Assembly (NCBI RefSeq): GCF_900963305.1
Contig: NC_042528.1
Span: forward strand, 15,204,043 to 15,268,042
Length of the DNA stretch: 64,000 bases
Source: Echeneis naucrates
Lineage: Eukaryota; Chordata; Actinopteri; Carangiformes; Echeneidae
Direction: 5' to 3'
Shown here piece after piece: positions 22,135 to 30,936 of this stretch (its first letter is position 1; every line of letters starts with the position of its first letter). The notes below the pieces were generated by a model. It was not told the origin of the DNA, searched no databases, and was given only the letters and a program-made list of their open reading frames with translations. Both the position numbers and the translations under genes were made by a program.

Positions 22135-22745
22135 TACACCTCCTTTGCCAGCCCTCATGGTTCTTGGGGAATCCATACATGTGGAAACCCTTCTCGGACT
22201 GATTGGAGCATCCAAACGCTGCACAGCCAACCATGGTATGATACTGATCAACAAAATGTTAGTTGTAACCAATGAACCATTACACAACTGAACATCATCT
22301 TTTTTTATTTATTTTTTTTATTTTGGTCTTTTAAAAGTGTGGGCGGTCAAAAGCTGACCAAAACAACTTTGTCTAGACAGGATGTCTATGTTTAGTTCAC
22401 TTGTTGTGAACTTGTGGGATCTTCATCCTCTTTGGCATGATGTTTGTGTTTGTCAGTGTGTTTCGCTGTAGTTCTCCTGTGCATGTACTGTGATGTGCCT
22501 GCCAGTTGGTATTTACATGGAATTATGGGGAGCCAATGACATCGCAGTCACTTCAAAGGCAACTGAATCATTTCAAAGGCGATGGAATCTTGTCCCAGTA
22601 ATGTCTTATAGAGCAGAAGACAGAGTTTTGTTTTTTTAATTATGTATGATACTATCTTCTACCCACGTTCATTATTCTAATTGACCACTAGCGTGCAGTT
22701 ACAGTCTATTGGTGGAACACATCATGGATTCTAGGTCTCCCACAT
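21900..22745. repeat. right arm of the long inverted repeat (partner 12115-12945)
   Basis: Reverse complement of 12115-12945 with very few differences, including the CA run at 22101-22130 and the THAP-like exon on the minus strand (22234-22140). The centre between arms is about 9 kb. Confidence 0.88.
22140..22234 (-). pseudogene. THAP-domain first-exon relic, copy 3
   Basis: Encodes the same MVGCAAFGCSNQSEKG start and YGFPKN motif as 12619-12713, on the opposite strand. Zinc ligands of the first pair are kept. No downstream exon is seen. Confidence 0.6.
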
Positions 22746-22862
22746 GTTTGTCACCTCGTCATGTTTGTTGAAGATGTGGTCTGAGCACGGCCTGGTCTTG
22801 AGACTGAGCAGTGGTTCTGCCTTGAGTGGCCTTTTGTTTTGGTGAACGTCTACCACTGAGCT

Positions 22863-22897
22863 ACAGCCGAACACGCTGACTGATTGCGCCACAGAGA
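22863..22897 (-). pseudogene. tRNA-Asn 5' fragment
   Basis: Only the acceptor and D-arm side of a tRNA-Asn remains (minus strand: TCTCTGTGGCGCAATCAGTC). Confidence 0.55.
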
Positions 22898-23062
22898 AAT
22901 GCAGAACTTTTCCTGTTGCAGCCTGCTATTCCAGCTAGAATTTTCCTAAATATCTGCCTTTAAGGCCATCGTGAATGATTTCTAAATATCTTTGAAACCT
23001 GTTGATGGTGAACTCAGAGGTTGTTAAAGGAGCCTTTTTAAAGGGTCTAGCATGCCAGTATA

Positions 23063-23135
23063 GGGGAATTAGCTCAAATGGTAGAGCGCTCGCTTAGCAT
23101 GTGAGAGGTAGTGGGATCGATGTCCACATTCTCCA
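23063..23135 (+). tRNA. tRNA-Ala (AGC), T-stem variant
   Basis: As the gene at 18452, 73 bases with AGC. The T-arm reads GTGGG-ATCGATG-TCCAC, turning the conserved 53-61 G-C pair into G-T. Possibly still folds. Confidence 0.7.
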
Positions 23136-23572
23136 CAAGACTTCAGCTTACCTGAGCACTGACTTGGCTGTTGAATTCACTAAGTGCTCCTTGTTGAGAC
23201 AGTGCTGACTGACAAAAGCAACAGCAGGTTTGGTGGGAGCCATAACTGCCACCACAAAGTGACAGTCGCAATTAATTACACATCCTCAACTTTTACTTGA
23301 GTTTTGAATTTAATAGTGTTATTTCTTGATGCTGTGTTAACTACCAAACACAACAAGTCATGGAATTGATGTCTTCTTAGACGTTAGATGACTTCAATTA
23401 CAGAATCTATTGATTCACTCCAATCAGAGACACTGATTAATTCTTTGTCTTTCGTTCTGGTATTTCTATTCTATTTCTATATTGTAAATGTCATATATAT
23501 ATTATAATATAATGTATATTATTATATTATAAATATAATATATATTAAATAATGGCAGAGAGAGAGATGACC
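23136..23572. other. AT-rich spacer, no gene seen
   Basis: Contains a module related to 19000-20300 and a TA-rich stretch at 23470-23550 built from 'atattata' motifs. No gene is visible. Confidence 0.6.
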
Positions 23573-23628
23573 TGGCAGTGGTGGGATTTGAACCCATGCC
23601 AAGAGACTGGAGCCTGAATACAGCACAC
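23573..23628 (-). pseudogene. tRNA-Leu 3' half
   Basis: tggcagtggtgggatttgaa is the acceptor and T-arm of tRNA-Leu(AAG). It continues into a damaged variable arm and stops near the anticodon stem. Confidence 0.6.
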
Positions 23629-23874
23629 CTGTGTCACCTGTGAGAAAGCTCAAAGCTGTGTCCAAAGGTTTGGAGGAGTTAATGGCAAAAAGATGTCTTT
23701 GAAGCCATTTGGACACACAACCAGTCAGCGTGAAGCATTCAACCTCACAATATTTCATGGTGTGGTTGAAAGAGGAGGCAGAAAAATTGGAAAATGGAGG
23801 TCATAAAAAGTCATTTGGCAATAGTTATGGGGTACTTCGGGTGAGGTCAACTCTGACTGAGATGCAGAATGTCC

Positions 23875-23915
23875 TGTTTACAAGACAGACACTTCAAGCA
23901 GCTCAGCATCAGTAC
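23875..23915 (-). pseudogene. tRNA-Thr internal fragment
   Basis: The minus strand holds 'tgtctgtcttgtaaacag', the anticodon arm of Thr(TGT), with damaged flanks. It is related to the relic at 13641-13705. Confidence 0.5.
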
Positions 23916-24447
23916 TGCCAGTTTGTGTCTGTATTGTAGAGGAAGAAAACACAAAGGTCTGTCACAAAGGTTCTAATGACATCAAAGAGATCAAAGGCTC
24001 CTCCCACTTTTTCTCATGACCTCCACAGTAGAGTGCACTCTGTTAATGAAGCTCCAAAGACAATCATGGTCCTGCCAGATAACTTTGAGTTCTGCTGACA
24101 GAAGAAAGAACCAAACTGGGCCAGGAGCCAAATATTTGTTGGATCAGGAATCCTGAAATTTCTCTCTTTTGTGCAGTCAGGATGTCCAAGCAATCTCAGA
24201 CTGTCCCTGTTTTACCAGCAGCTCTACAAGTGAATCGGTCTTTTTCTTTGTCCTCAGTAAAATAAACTGCATTTAAAAGCTTCACAATGTGAACAAGCTT
24301 CCAATGACAACCGTCCCAAGTAAAGTCTCCATATTGTTCAACTTTTGCTCCTACATTAAAACAAACCACTTTACCATCAACCTCAGCTGCAGTATACACA
24401 TTACACTTCCATCACCAGATCCTCTGTATATAGATGTACTTCAGAGT

Positions 24448-24521
24448 GGTGCTGTGGCTTAGCTGGTCAAAGCGCCTGTCTTGTAAACAGGAGATCCTGG
24501 GTTCAAGTCCCAGCAGTGCCT
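24448..24521 (+). tRNA. tRNA-Thr (TGT)
   Basis: 74 bases. GGTGCTG pairs with CAGTGCC (two wobble pairs), TGT lies in CTTGTAAAC, and the T-stem CTGGG/CCCAG is perfect. An inverted copy of its 5' half and flank is at 28198-28243. Confidence 0.9.
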
Positions 24522-24952
24522 TGCGCATAATGTTAAACGTTATAGATATAACAAACACAGCTTTAGTTAATAATGAGATTTTAGTGGTTTCAACCTCAAA
24601 TCCTTGAACACTGTCTGGTTAACATGTTTTGGTGATATTAGACTTCTATGGACCATTTCACCGCACTGGACCATTTTTGCAGAATCAACAACTAATAACT
24701 CCACAGCGAGACTGTGTGACGTCACTGGAGATCAAAGTCATTTCCTGCCTTTCATTGATGCCCCACGCGACACAGATGGATACGTCACACTCTCACATTC
24801 GCTTCAAATGAGTGAGTGCATGCAGTTTCTGTTGTGAAGTGACCATCATGACTCTTACCAAAGTTTGTCTCCTGTTAAAAAAAGGCAATCACCAGTTTTC
24901 AATCTGCTCAACAGCAGGGTACAACTCAGACAGACTAAAGCCAGCTGAACAC

Positions 24953-25034
24953 CGACGAGGATGGGATTCGAACCCACGCGTGCAGAGCACAATGGATTAG
25001 CAGTCCATCGCCTTCACCACTCTGCCACCTCGTC
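24953..25034 (-). tRNA. tRNA-Ser (GCT)
   Basis: 82-base class II tRNA. GACGAGG pairs with the 3' strand CATCCTCGTC, GCT lies in ACTGCTAAT, and GGTTCGAATCC is a perfect B box. The D-arm reads GCAGAGTGGTGAAGGC, with one D-stem mismatch against the usual GCC. Confidence 0.76.
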
Positions 25035-25090
25035 ATGAATGCAAACGTACATGTGATGACAAAAAAACAGCCATTGGGAAGAAGCTGCAG

Positions 25091-25163
25091 CACCTGAACA
25101 GGGACTTGAACCCTGGATCCTCAGATTAAAAGTCTGATGCTCTTCAATAAGATCTGACTTCAT
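25091..25163 (-). pseudogene. tRNA-Lys (TTT) pseudogene
   Basis: The T-arm and anticodon arm of Lys(TTT) are intact (CAGACTTTTAATCTGAG), but the acceptor and D-arm have decayed (gtcagatcttattgaag). Confidence 0.65.
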
Positions 25164-25311
25164 TTTCCTAGCTGCCCCCTCGTGGTCATTTGATACACTG
25201 CAGGTGGAAATCTCTGTACTTTTTAACCACCACAGCCGCTTTGACAGAAAGTGGATATGATGGTTAAAAATTACACAAAACTCCAGAGGACATTACAACC
25301 TGAACATAGCG

Positions 25312-25383
25312 AGCAGAGTTGTGCAGCAGAAGCGTGCTGGGCCCATAACCCAGAGGTTCATGGATCGAAACCATCCACTGCTG
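25312..25383 (+). pseudogene. initiator tRNA-Met, degraded copy
   Basis: The anticodon arm is that of the initiator, with CAT, but the D-arm reads GTTGTGCAGCAG and the T-arm and acceptor (ccactgctg) have mismatches. 72 bases. Confidence 0.6.
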
Positions 25384-25399
25384 TTTATACACACTGGAT

Positions 25400-26350
25400 G
25401 TCCCATCATGAAACATGAGTTTATCAGCAGCACTGATTAACAGGAAAACACAGAGAATGTTGTCTATCATATCTGTAATACTGAGAGTTGAGCAGCAGAG
25501 TGGTGCAGTGGCACTTCTGTTGTTGGCTACAAGACATCCTGTAGTGCTTCGCTCTCAGTGGAGTTCCTGCTCATCACTTCCTTTGTTCAGCAGAAGGAAA
25601 TTTGGTGATTAACCGCTTTTCACGCTCGGAAAACTTTAGTCAGACTAATGACAGCCTGTCAGAAAGTTGTGTCCAAATGTTTGGGTGTCACGACAAAGCA
25701 AAGCCGGTTAATTGATTTGGTTTGTTTGTTTTAAACAGATTGTTATTTGAGAGAATCAGCACTCATCACAGTAATTTACAGTGACAAGCCTCCCTCTGTC
25801 TTTTCTTTCTCCCTTTGTAATTTCAACCCCCCCATCCCCATGTGAAAACATGCAGTGTTTGGCAGGGGGCACACACAGCCCATCACTGCAGATCAGCAGG
25901 TCTGACTGAAAACATACTGTAAAGTATGAACCACAGCACTGCTGGGGTTTGAATGTGTAGGGTGCGAGAGGTCAACACTTGTGCTCCTCACAGTTGTGTG
26001 TCACTTGTGTGTCTGAAGAGCTGCTGCCTTTGATACATCGCCTGATGATGTCACAGTACTCACAGAATGAAACTCCTCCTTTGAAGCTGCTTTGAAGAAT
26101 TTCCAAAATCACATGTGATTCAGATGTAAACACAAAGGCTGCCCCACTGTCACCATTCAGAACAGCTGAGAAGATTATTGATCATTCAAAAACTCTGTGC
26201 AGTCATATTCAAATAATAAACAATGTTCTGGGTTGCTCAAAGTGAGATTTACAGTTTACTTCATCCTCACACTACATGCTAATGTTAGCACAGTTGCACT
26301 GCCCCCTTCCTCTACATTGGTTTCTGTTTCCTCATCAGAGACTGGCAGCT
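25400..26350. other. spacer, no gene seen
   Basis: Non-coding. It starts with a fragment related to the U2-unit edge ('catgaaacatgagtttatca', compare 7740 and 33280). It also holds the 'gattttggaaattctt' stretch seen at 35450, 37150 and 38010, here inverted in part. Confidence 0.5.
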
Positions 26351-26356
26351 GGACGA

Positions 26357-26397
26357 ACATGTCAGGATGGTCGGTGGTCTAAGGCTCCAGACTCAAG
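26357..26397 (+). pseudogene. tRNA-Leu (CAA) 5' fragment
   Basis: gtcaggatggtcggtggtct then CCAGACTCAAGG matches the 5' half of the intron-bearing Leu(CAA) gene. A separate 3' end of the same tRNA type is at 36325-36358. Confidence 0.6.
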
Positions 26398-26926
26398 GTT
26401 AACTCCTTGAGAGATGTGTTTGCTTTCCCACTAAAACTTGAAAACGTATCTAAGTAATACTTCTACAGAGCTTTCAGTTGTCACCCTACCACTCCAAATG
26501 TGAAATTGACATGCAAATATGGAATGATGCAATAACAGCCAAACAAGTAGTTGAGTATGTGGTTTTATTTATATTTAGCATGCAATGTCTCAGTCTCTGC
26601 TGTCTGTTCCACAGAAGAACACAACAGCTCAGCGGGACTCCTCTCTCTCTGGGACACTGGATCTGTCTGTCTGTATCCATGTCAGAAACTCTGAAACACT
26701 CTGAACTTCTTTAAAACACGGTGGATTTACTGATATCAAAGTGTCCACCGGTCCACCAACCCACCATCGATATCTTGTGATGGTGTGAAGAGTGTGAGCA
26801 GGAGAGCAGCTGCTTAAGTTCATGATGTGTTCAGGTAACAGTCAAAGCTCCATACACAATAACAGTCCTGCTTCTGTTTACCAAAAGGCTCCAAAGTCCA
26901 CCCTCCAACAAAGAGCTAAAGTCTTG

Positions 26927-26999
26927 TGGAGAATGTGGGCATCGATCCCACTACCTCTCATATGCTAAGCGAGCACTCTACCATTTGAGCTAATACCCC
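26927..26999 (-). tRNA. tRNA-Ala (AGC), acceptor variant
   Basis: 73 bases of the AGC class with GGGGTATTAGCTC at the start, breaking one acceptor pair, and changes in the D-stem and anticodon stem. Likely marginal or a pseudogene. Confidence 0.55.
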
Positions 27000-27242
27000 A
27001 GCCATCAGCACATGTTCTCTAAACGAACCCAAAGTGGTACCGTGATGCATATACTGATCTTTATTATTAGTTTATTAGTTATACTAATTATTATTAGTAT
27101 TATTAGTACTGGACCCTCAGATCTGGACTTTGGCAACTTGGCTTGTGGAAGACTCATGGTTTCATTATTTCATAGATCAGTGTCACCTATCACTGCTGTG
27201 GAGTCTATAATGTGAACCACTAAAGGGAAGAGGCTGCATCTC

Positions 27243-27298
27243 TTGAACCCTGGACCCTCAGATTAAAAGTCTGATGCTCTACCGACTGAGCTTCTTTG
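27243..27298 (-). pseudogene. tRNA-Lys (TTT) fragment
   Basis: Internal part of Lys(TTT) from D-arm to T-arm is well kept (GCATCAGACTTTTAATCTGA). Both acceptor strands are lost. Confidence 0.65.
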
Positions 27299-27426
27299 GA
27301 GATATGGCAATAATAACTTCCTGTATTACAGCTTTTACTTGCAGTCTCTGGACTAGAGAAACAGTAGTTTAGAGTAAGAGTCATGATGGTCAGGCACTGA
27401 TATTGGCAACATAACATAACACTCCA

Positions 27427-27499
27427 GCCGAAATAGCTCAGTTGGGAGAGCGTTAGAGTGAAGATCTAAAGGTCCCTGGTTCAATCCTGACTTTTGGCA
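27427..27499 (+). tRNA. tRNA-Phe (GAA), T-stem damaged
   Basis: 73 bases. GCCGAAA pairs with TTTTGGC and GAA lies in GTGAAGATC. The T-stem CCTGG against CTGAC has two mismatches, so this is probably a pseudogene. A worse relic is at 40403-40450. Confidence 0.5.
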
Positions 27500-27754
27500 T
27501 TGAAGGTGTTACCTGTGTGAGGTTCAAACTCAGGTTTTTTTTTTTAACCTACATTTCCAATATTCTCCCTCCTCTTTCAACCACACCATGAAATATTGTG
27601 AGGGTGGATGCGTCACGCTGACTGGTTGTGTGTCCAAAAGGCTGTCAAAGATGCCATTTTCTCATGGAAGATCGCAGAATTTTTCAGATGATGTGGTCCT
27701 TTTGGCACCATCAGCCTGAGATCTACAGGGTTCATTGGATCGTCCACAAAAATG

Positions 27755-27780
27755 GACGGGTTCGATTCCCGGCCATTGCA
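27755..27780 (+). pseudogene. tRNA-Gly 3' fragment
   Basis: gacgggttcgattcccggcc followed by ATTGCA is the T-arm and acceptor end of a Gly gene. Confidence 0.5.
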
Positions 27781-28083
27781 GTTTACCTGTGTGTCTACAA
27801 TTTAATTTTGTGTTTTACGTTTGTTTTCCTTCCTGAGATCCCAAAATCCTGTAGATCTCAGGCCGATGGTGCCAAAGTCCTCCAGCTACAGACCTGTAAC
27901 CCGTCCTCACCACAGCTGTACATCTGTTACACCCTGTAGTTGTCTCGGGGAAAGGGAAGCTTATTGCCATATAGTGATGGGATGGCTCCATACTCCAGAA
28001 CATCCCTGTGAACCCAGTCATACACCTTCTCCAGATCAAATCTTCCATGTGTTGACTAAAGTTCCAGTGGATAAGACAAAGCA

Positions 28084-28156
28084 CGTCCCTGGGTGGGCTC
28101 AAACCACCATCCTTTCAGTGAACAGCCGAACACATTGATAATTGTGTCACAGAGAC
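28084..28156 (-). pseudogene. tRNA-Asn (GTT) pseudogene
   Basis: Duplicate of the Asn copy at 11052-11125. GTT is present but base 37 is C (CTGTTCAC) and the D-arm has decayed (gacacaattatcaatgtg). Confidence 0.6.
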
Positions 28157-28197
28157 AGGTGAGGGACAAATTATGTGATAATTCTGTTTAAATTGCT

Positions 28198-28243
28198 CTC
28201 CTGTTTACAAGACAGGTGCTTTGACCAGCTAAGCCACAGCACC
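28198..28243 (-). pseudogene. tRNA-Thr (TGT) 5' half
   Basis: Minus strand GGTGCTGTGGCTTAGCTGG through CTTGTAAACAGGAG, identical in type to the gene at 24448 but ending at the anticodon 3' stem. Its upstream flank is also shared with 24370-24447, inverted. Confidence 0.7.
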
Positions 28244-28313
28244 ACTCTGATGTACATGTATATACAGAGGCTCTGGTGATGGAAGTGTAATGTGTAAACT
28301 GCAGCTGACGGCT

Positions 28314-28386
28314 GGGGAGTTAGCTCAAATGGTACAGCGCTCGCTTAGCATGTGAGAGGTAGTGGGATCGATGCCCACATTCTCCA
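28314..28386 (+). tRNA. tRNA-Ala (AGC), D-stem variant
   Basis: 73 bases of the AGC class with GGGGAGTTAGC and GGTACAGCG, which loses one D-stem pair and makes one acceptor wobble. The T-arm is intact. Confidence 0.65.
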
Positions 28387-28816
28387 CAAGACTTTAGCTC
28401 TTTGTTGGAGATTACAGCAACAAGTGAACTAAACACAGCAGGTCTCTGGGTGGGCTTTAGAGGCTTTTGGTAAACAGAAGCAGGACTGTTGTTGTGTACG
28501 GAGCTTTGACTGTTACCTGAACACATCATAAACTTAAGCAGCTGCTCTCCTGCTCACATGTTGTTCACACCATCACAATATATTGATGGTGGGTTGTTTA
28601 TTTTTATCATTATGCTGCGTTTCAACACAGAGGAAGAGGATGTCTCCACATGCACACTTGTTCTTCGTGTTTTCACTTACTGTTAAAGTAAAAAAATCTA
28701 ATTTTAATTCATCCAAGTGTAATTAGTTGTTATGTAATACATATTATATACATAAAACAACTTTGTCCCCAAACACACCTAACAGCAGTAGAGGTGAAAG
28801 AGAAGACATTTCTGTC

Positions 28817-28842
28817 AGAAGTGGGATTCAAACCCAAAGAGG
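28817..28842 (-). pseudogene. tRNA-Leu 3' fragment
   Basis: ctgtcagaagtgggattcaa is the acceptor and T-arm end of Leu(CAA) on the minus strand. Nothing of the rest remains. Confidence 0.5.
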
Positions 28843-28889
28843 ATGTAGATCAGTGGTAGACGTTCATTGGTCCGTTGTTGTAAAGCAAG

Positions 28890-28961
28890 TTCCCATACCA
28901 GGAGTCGAACCCCGGCCGCCTGGGTGAAAACCAGGAATCCTGACCGCTAGACCATATGGGA
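28890..28961 (-). tRNA. tRNA-Glu (TTC)
   Basis: 72 bases, TCCCATATGGTCTAGCGG start, TTC in GGTTTTCACCC, B box GGTTCGACTCC intact. One T-stem pair differs from 14059-14130. Looks usable. Confidence 0.86.
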
Positions 28962-28970
28962 TTCGAAGAC

Positions 28971-29026
28971 ACTGGATTTAGGCGCCAGTCTCTTCAGAGG
29001 CGTGGGTTCGAATCCCACCACTGCCA
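28971..29026 (+). pseudogene. tRNA-Leu (AAG-type) 3' two-thirds
   Basis: Begins at the anticodon stem with TTTAGG where AAG genes have TTAAGG, then carries a good variable arm, T-arm and acceptor. The acceptor 5' strand and D-arm are missing. Confidence 0.65.
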
Positions 29027-29045
29027 GTTTGCCCCAGCTGTGCGG

Positions 29046-29071
29046 TACGCTCGCCCACTGAGCTTCATCCC
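29046..29071 (-). pseudogene. tRNA-Ala (TGC-type) 5' fragment
   Basis: The minus strand reads ggggatgaagctcagtgggc, the acceptor and D-arm of the Ala(TGC) class. It breaks off before the anticodon. Confidence 0.5.
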
Positions 29072-29361
29072 CTGCATGGTGTGGTAGCTTTAACAGCTTG
29101 ACGGGACTCCATTGATGATGGCTTTTATCGAGGTTGTGCATGTGCGCAACTCAAGGTGAACATACTCAGAGTTGATTGAACCAACTAAGATCAGCTGTTC
29201 TGGAACCAGATACTTAGAGTTTCTCATCTCAGAGTAAGTCAACTCAGAGTTCAGGGATAGACTCAAAGTTCGTTGAAACTCCTACCTGAAATACCCCCCA
29301 GGTGCATGATGACATATTTATGTTCTGGGGTCAATCACCTGTATTTTTCAGTAAAAACATT

Positions 29362-29433
29362 TTCCCTGACCGGGAATTGAACCCGGGCCGCGGCGGTGAG
29401 AGCGCCGAATCCTAGCCACTAGACCACCAGGGA
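29362..29433 (-). tRNA. tRNA-Glu (CTC)
   Basis: 72 bases, TCCCTGGTGGTCTAGTGGC start, CTC in CGCTCTCACCG, T-stem perfect, and a five-T run just downstream. Part of an inverted-duplicated Glu-Pro pair whose other copy (39009-39258) keeps Pro and has lost Glu. Confidence 0.94.
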
Positions 29434-29547
29434 GTGTGTGGGCGCCAAATGTTGTAGTGTCGGAGCAATGTTCTGTGTGAGACTGAAAAGTTCTCCCCCT
29501 CAGAACATTTTAAATTCCATAAACCTTGTGCTGTACCGCCTGCTTCA

Positions 29548-29572
29548 GGCTCGTTGGTCTAGGGGTATGATT
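29548..29572 (+). pseudogene. tRNA-Pro 5' fragment
   Basis: ggctcgttggtctaggggta then TGATT, the first 25 bases of tRNA-Pro, truncated before the anticodon. It is the decayed partner of the intact Glu at 29362. Confidence 0.7.
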
Positions 29573-29714
29573 ATGCAAATAACAAACTACATTGATCAAT
29601 TTGCTGATCACTGCCACTACATGTTGATGTTATGACAGTATGACTGCCCCTTTCCTCCACTTTGGTTTCACCAGAACCATTAAATATGGTATAACCTGTA
29701 ACACATAACTTTCC

Positions 29715-29787
29715 CAACCACGAAGGGACTCAAACCCTCAGTCTTCTGATCCGAAGTCAGACGCCCTGTCCATTAGGCCACGTGGTC
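29715..29787 (-). tRNA. tRNA-Arg (TCG)
   Basis: 73 bases. GACCACG pairs with the 3' strand CGTGGTT, and TCG lies in ACTTCGGAT. The T-loop reads TTTGAGT, so C56 of the B box has become T. It may be weakly transcribed. Confidence 0.78.
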
Positions 29788-29953
29788 ACTGGGCCATGGT
29801 CCCCTTGTCAGAATCAGTCAGTTCTTTCTCTTGGCATGATAACACTGTGAGAGATGTGCATTTGAAACCTTCACTGTGGGACTTTGGAGAAGTGGATGGT
29901 GAACAGAACATCCTGCATTAGTGGGCTCAGCCACTAATGGAATTCTGGAATTC

Positions 29954-29985
29954 TAGTCCATCGCCTTAACCACTCTCAAGCTAAC
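29954..29985 (-). pseudogene. tRNA-Ser 5' fragment
   Basis: The minus strand holds 'gtggttaaggcgatggact', the D-arm to anticodon stem of a Ser gene. Nothing else is left. Confidence 0.5.
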
Positions 29986-30075
29986 TCAGCAGAATGAGGA
30001 CAGATGTGACTTAAAGCACAACAAAGATCTTTCCCAGAGGGCCCTCAGACAAAGAAGCTGGGTAACAGCACAGAC

Positions 30076-30140
30076 TGTCAGGAGTGGTATTTGAACCCTC
30101 AATTCCAGAGGAGACTGTCACCTGATCACAGCACCTTCAA
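30076..30140 (-). pseudogene. tRNA-Leu (CAG) pseudogene, 5' end lost
   Basis: Retains the acceptor end (CTGACA side), T-arm (with TTCAAAT-type change), variable arm and CAG in GATCAGGTG. It loses the D-arm beyond 'aaggtgctg'. Confidence 0.6.
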
Positions 30141-30221
30141 AAGTCCACAGCACTCTGCTCAGCTTTTTTAGTTTTTTTGTGTTTTATTTTGTGTATTTCT
30201 ACTTTTCTTGCGGCTCATTTA

Positions 30222-30303
30222 GTTGTTGTGGCCGAGTGGTTAAGGCGATGGACTCGAAATCCATTGGGGTTTCCCCGCGCACGTTCAAATCCTGTCAACA
30301 ACG
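30222..30303 (+). tRNA. tRNA-Ser (CGA)
   Basis: 82 bases. GTTGTTG pairs perfectly with CAACAAC, CGA lies in ACTCGAAAT, and the variable arm is intact. The T-stem GCACG/CCTGT has one C-C mismatch and one wobble. A seven-T terminator follows. Confidence 0.76.
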
Positions 30304-30676
30304 GTTGGTTTTTTTCATGGACCAAGTTTCCCACTTAGAGAGCTACAGACCATGTTGGAGAATGTCTGTAATTGGCACGGCATTAAAATATGGGAGAGCT
30401 GAGTGATGTTGTTCGGACTCATCTAAGAGGATCAGAGCACTAACTGGTGTTCAGTTTTCATTATCGATGATAGCGACACACTTTTAGTTCCACTTTCGGG
30501 GGAGAACTGCAACACTGCAACAGTGTTTCTGCAAACAAGGCGAGAGAGGAAGCCTGACAAAAAATTTCAGATCATGGAAATTGATATAGACGATATAATG
30601 TATCATTATATAACTTTAATTCCCTCCCTGACATTGTCTCACAATGAAGAATACATGGAAATCACTTAGATTAGCG
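30304..30676. other. spacer, no gene seen
   Basis: Includes 'catggaccaagtttcccac' seen also near 16690 (inverted) and 41030, and an AT-rich stretch before the hAT-like terminus. No gene is visible. Confidence 0.5.
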
Positions 30677-30910
30677 CAGGGGTCGGCAACCTGTGGCCAC
30701 ATGGGCCCTTTCAGCCCCCTGCTGTGGCTCCAGAGGAAAAGCTTATTTTGTAAAAAAATACAAATAAAAATAACAATTAATGGTCAATTAATCTTTATCA
30801 AACTTGATTTACGAAGGTTGATTTATTTATGACAATTATTTGAATTTCAAAACTGACATACAGCTGGTTGTTCTGTGAAGTTTTATAAAAAGCCCAAAAA
30901 GAAGTTCATA
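30677..30910. mobile_element. truncated hAT-like element, one terminus
   Basis: caggggtcggcaacctgtgg is a typical hAT terminal repeat of vertebrate non-autonomous elements. The expected opposite end (ggttgccgacccctg) is not found before the tRNA-Ile fragment at 30914, so the element is cut off. Right limit is approximate. Confidence 0.5.
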
Positions 30911-30913
30911 TAG

Positions 30914-30936
30914 GCCGGTTAGCTCAGTTGGTTAGG
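30914..30936 (+). pseudogene. tRNA-Ile (AAT) 5' fragment at the U2-unit edge
   Basis: ggccggttagctcagttggt then TAG, the first 23 bases of Ile(AAT), ends exactly where the inverted U2 unit begins ('gcaggaaatgcctttgatct'). Confidence 0.7.
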
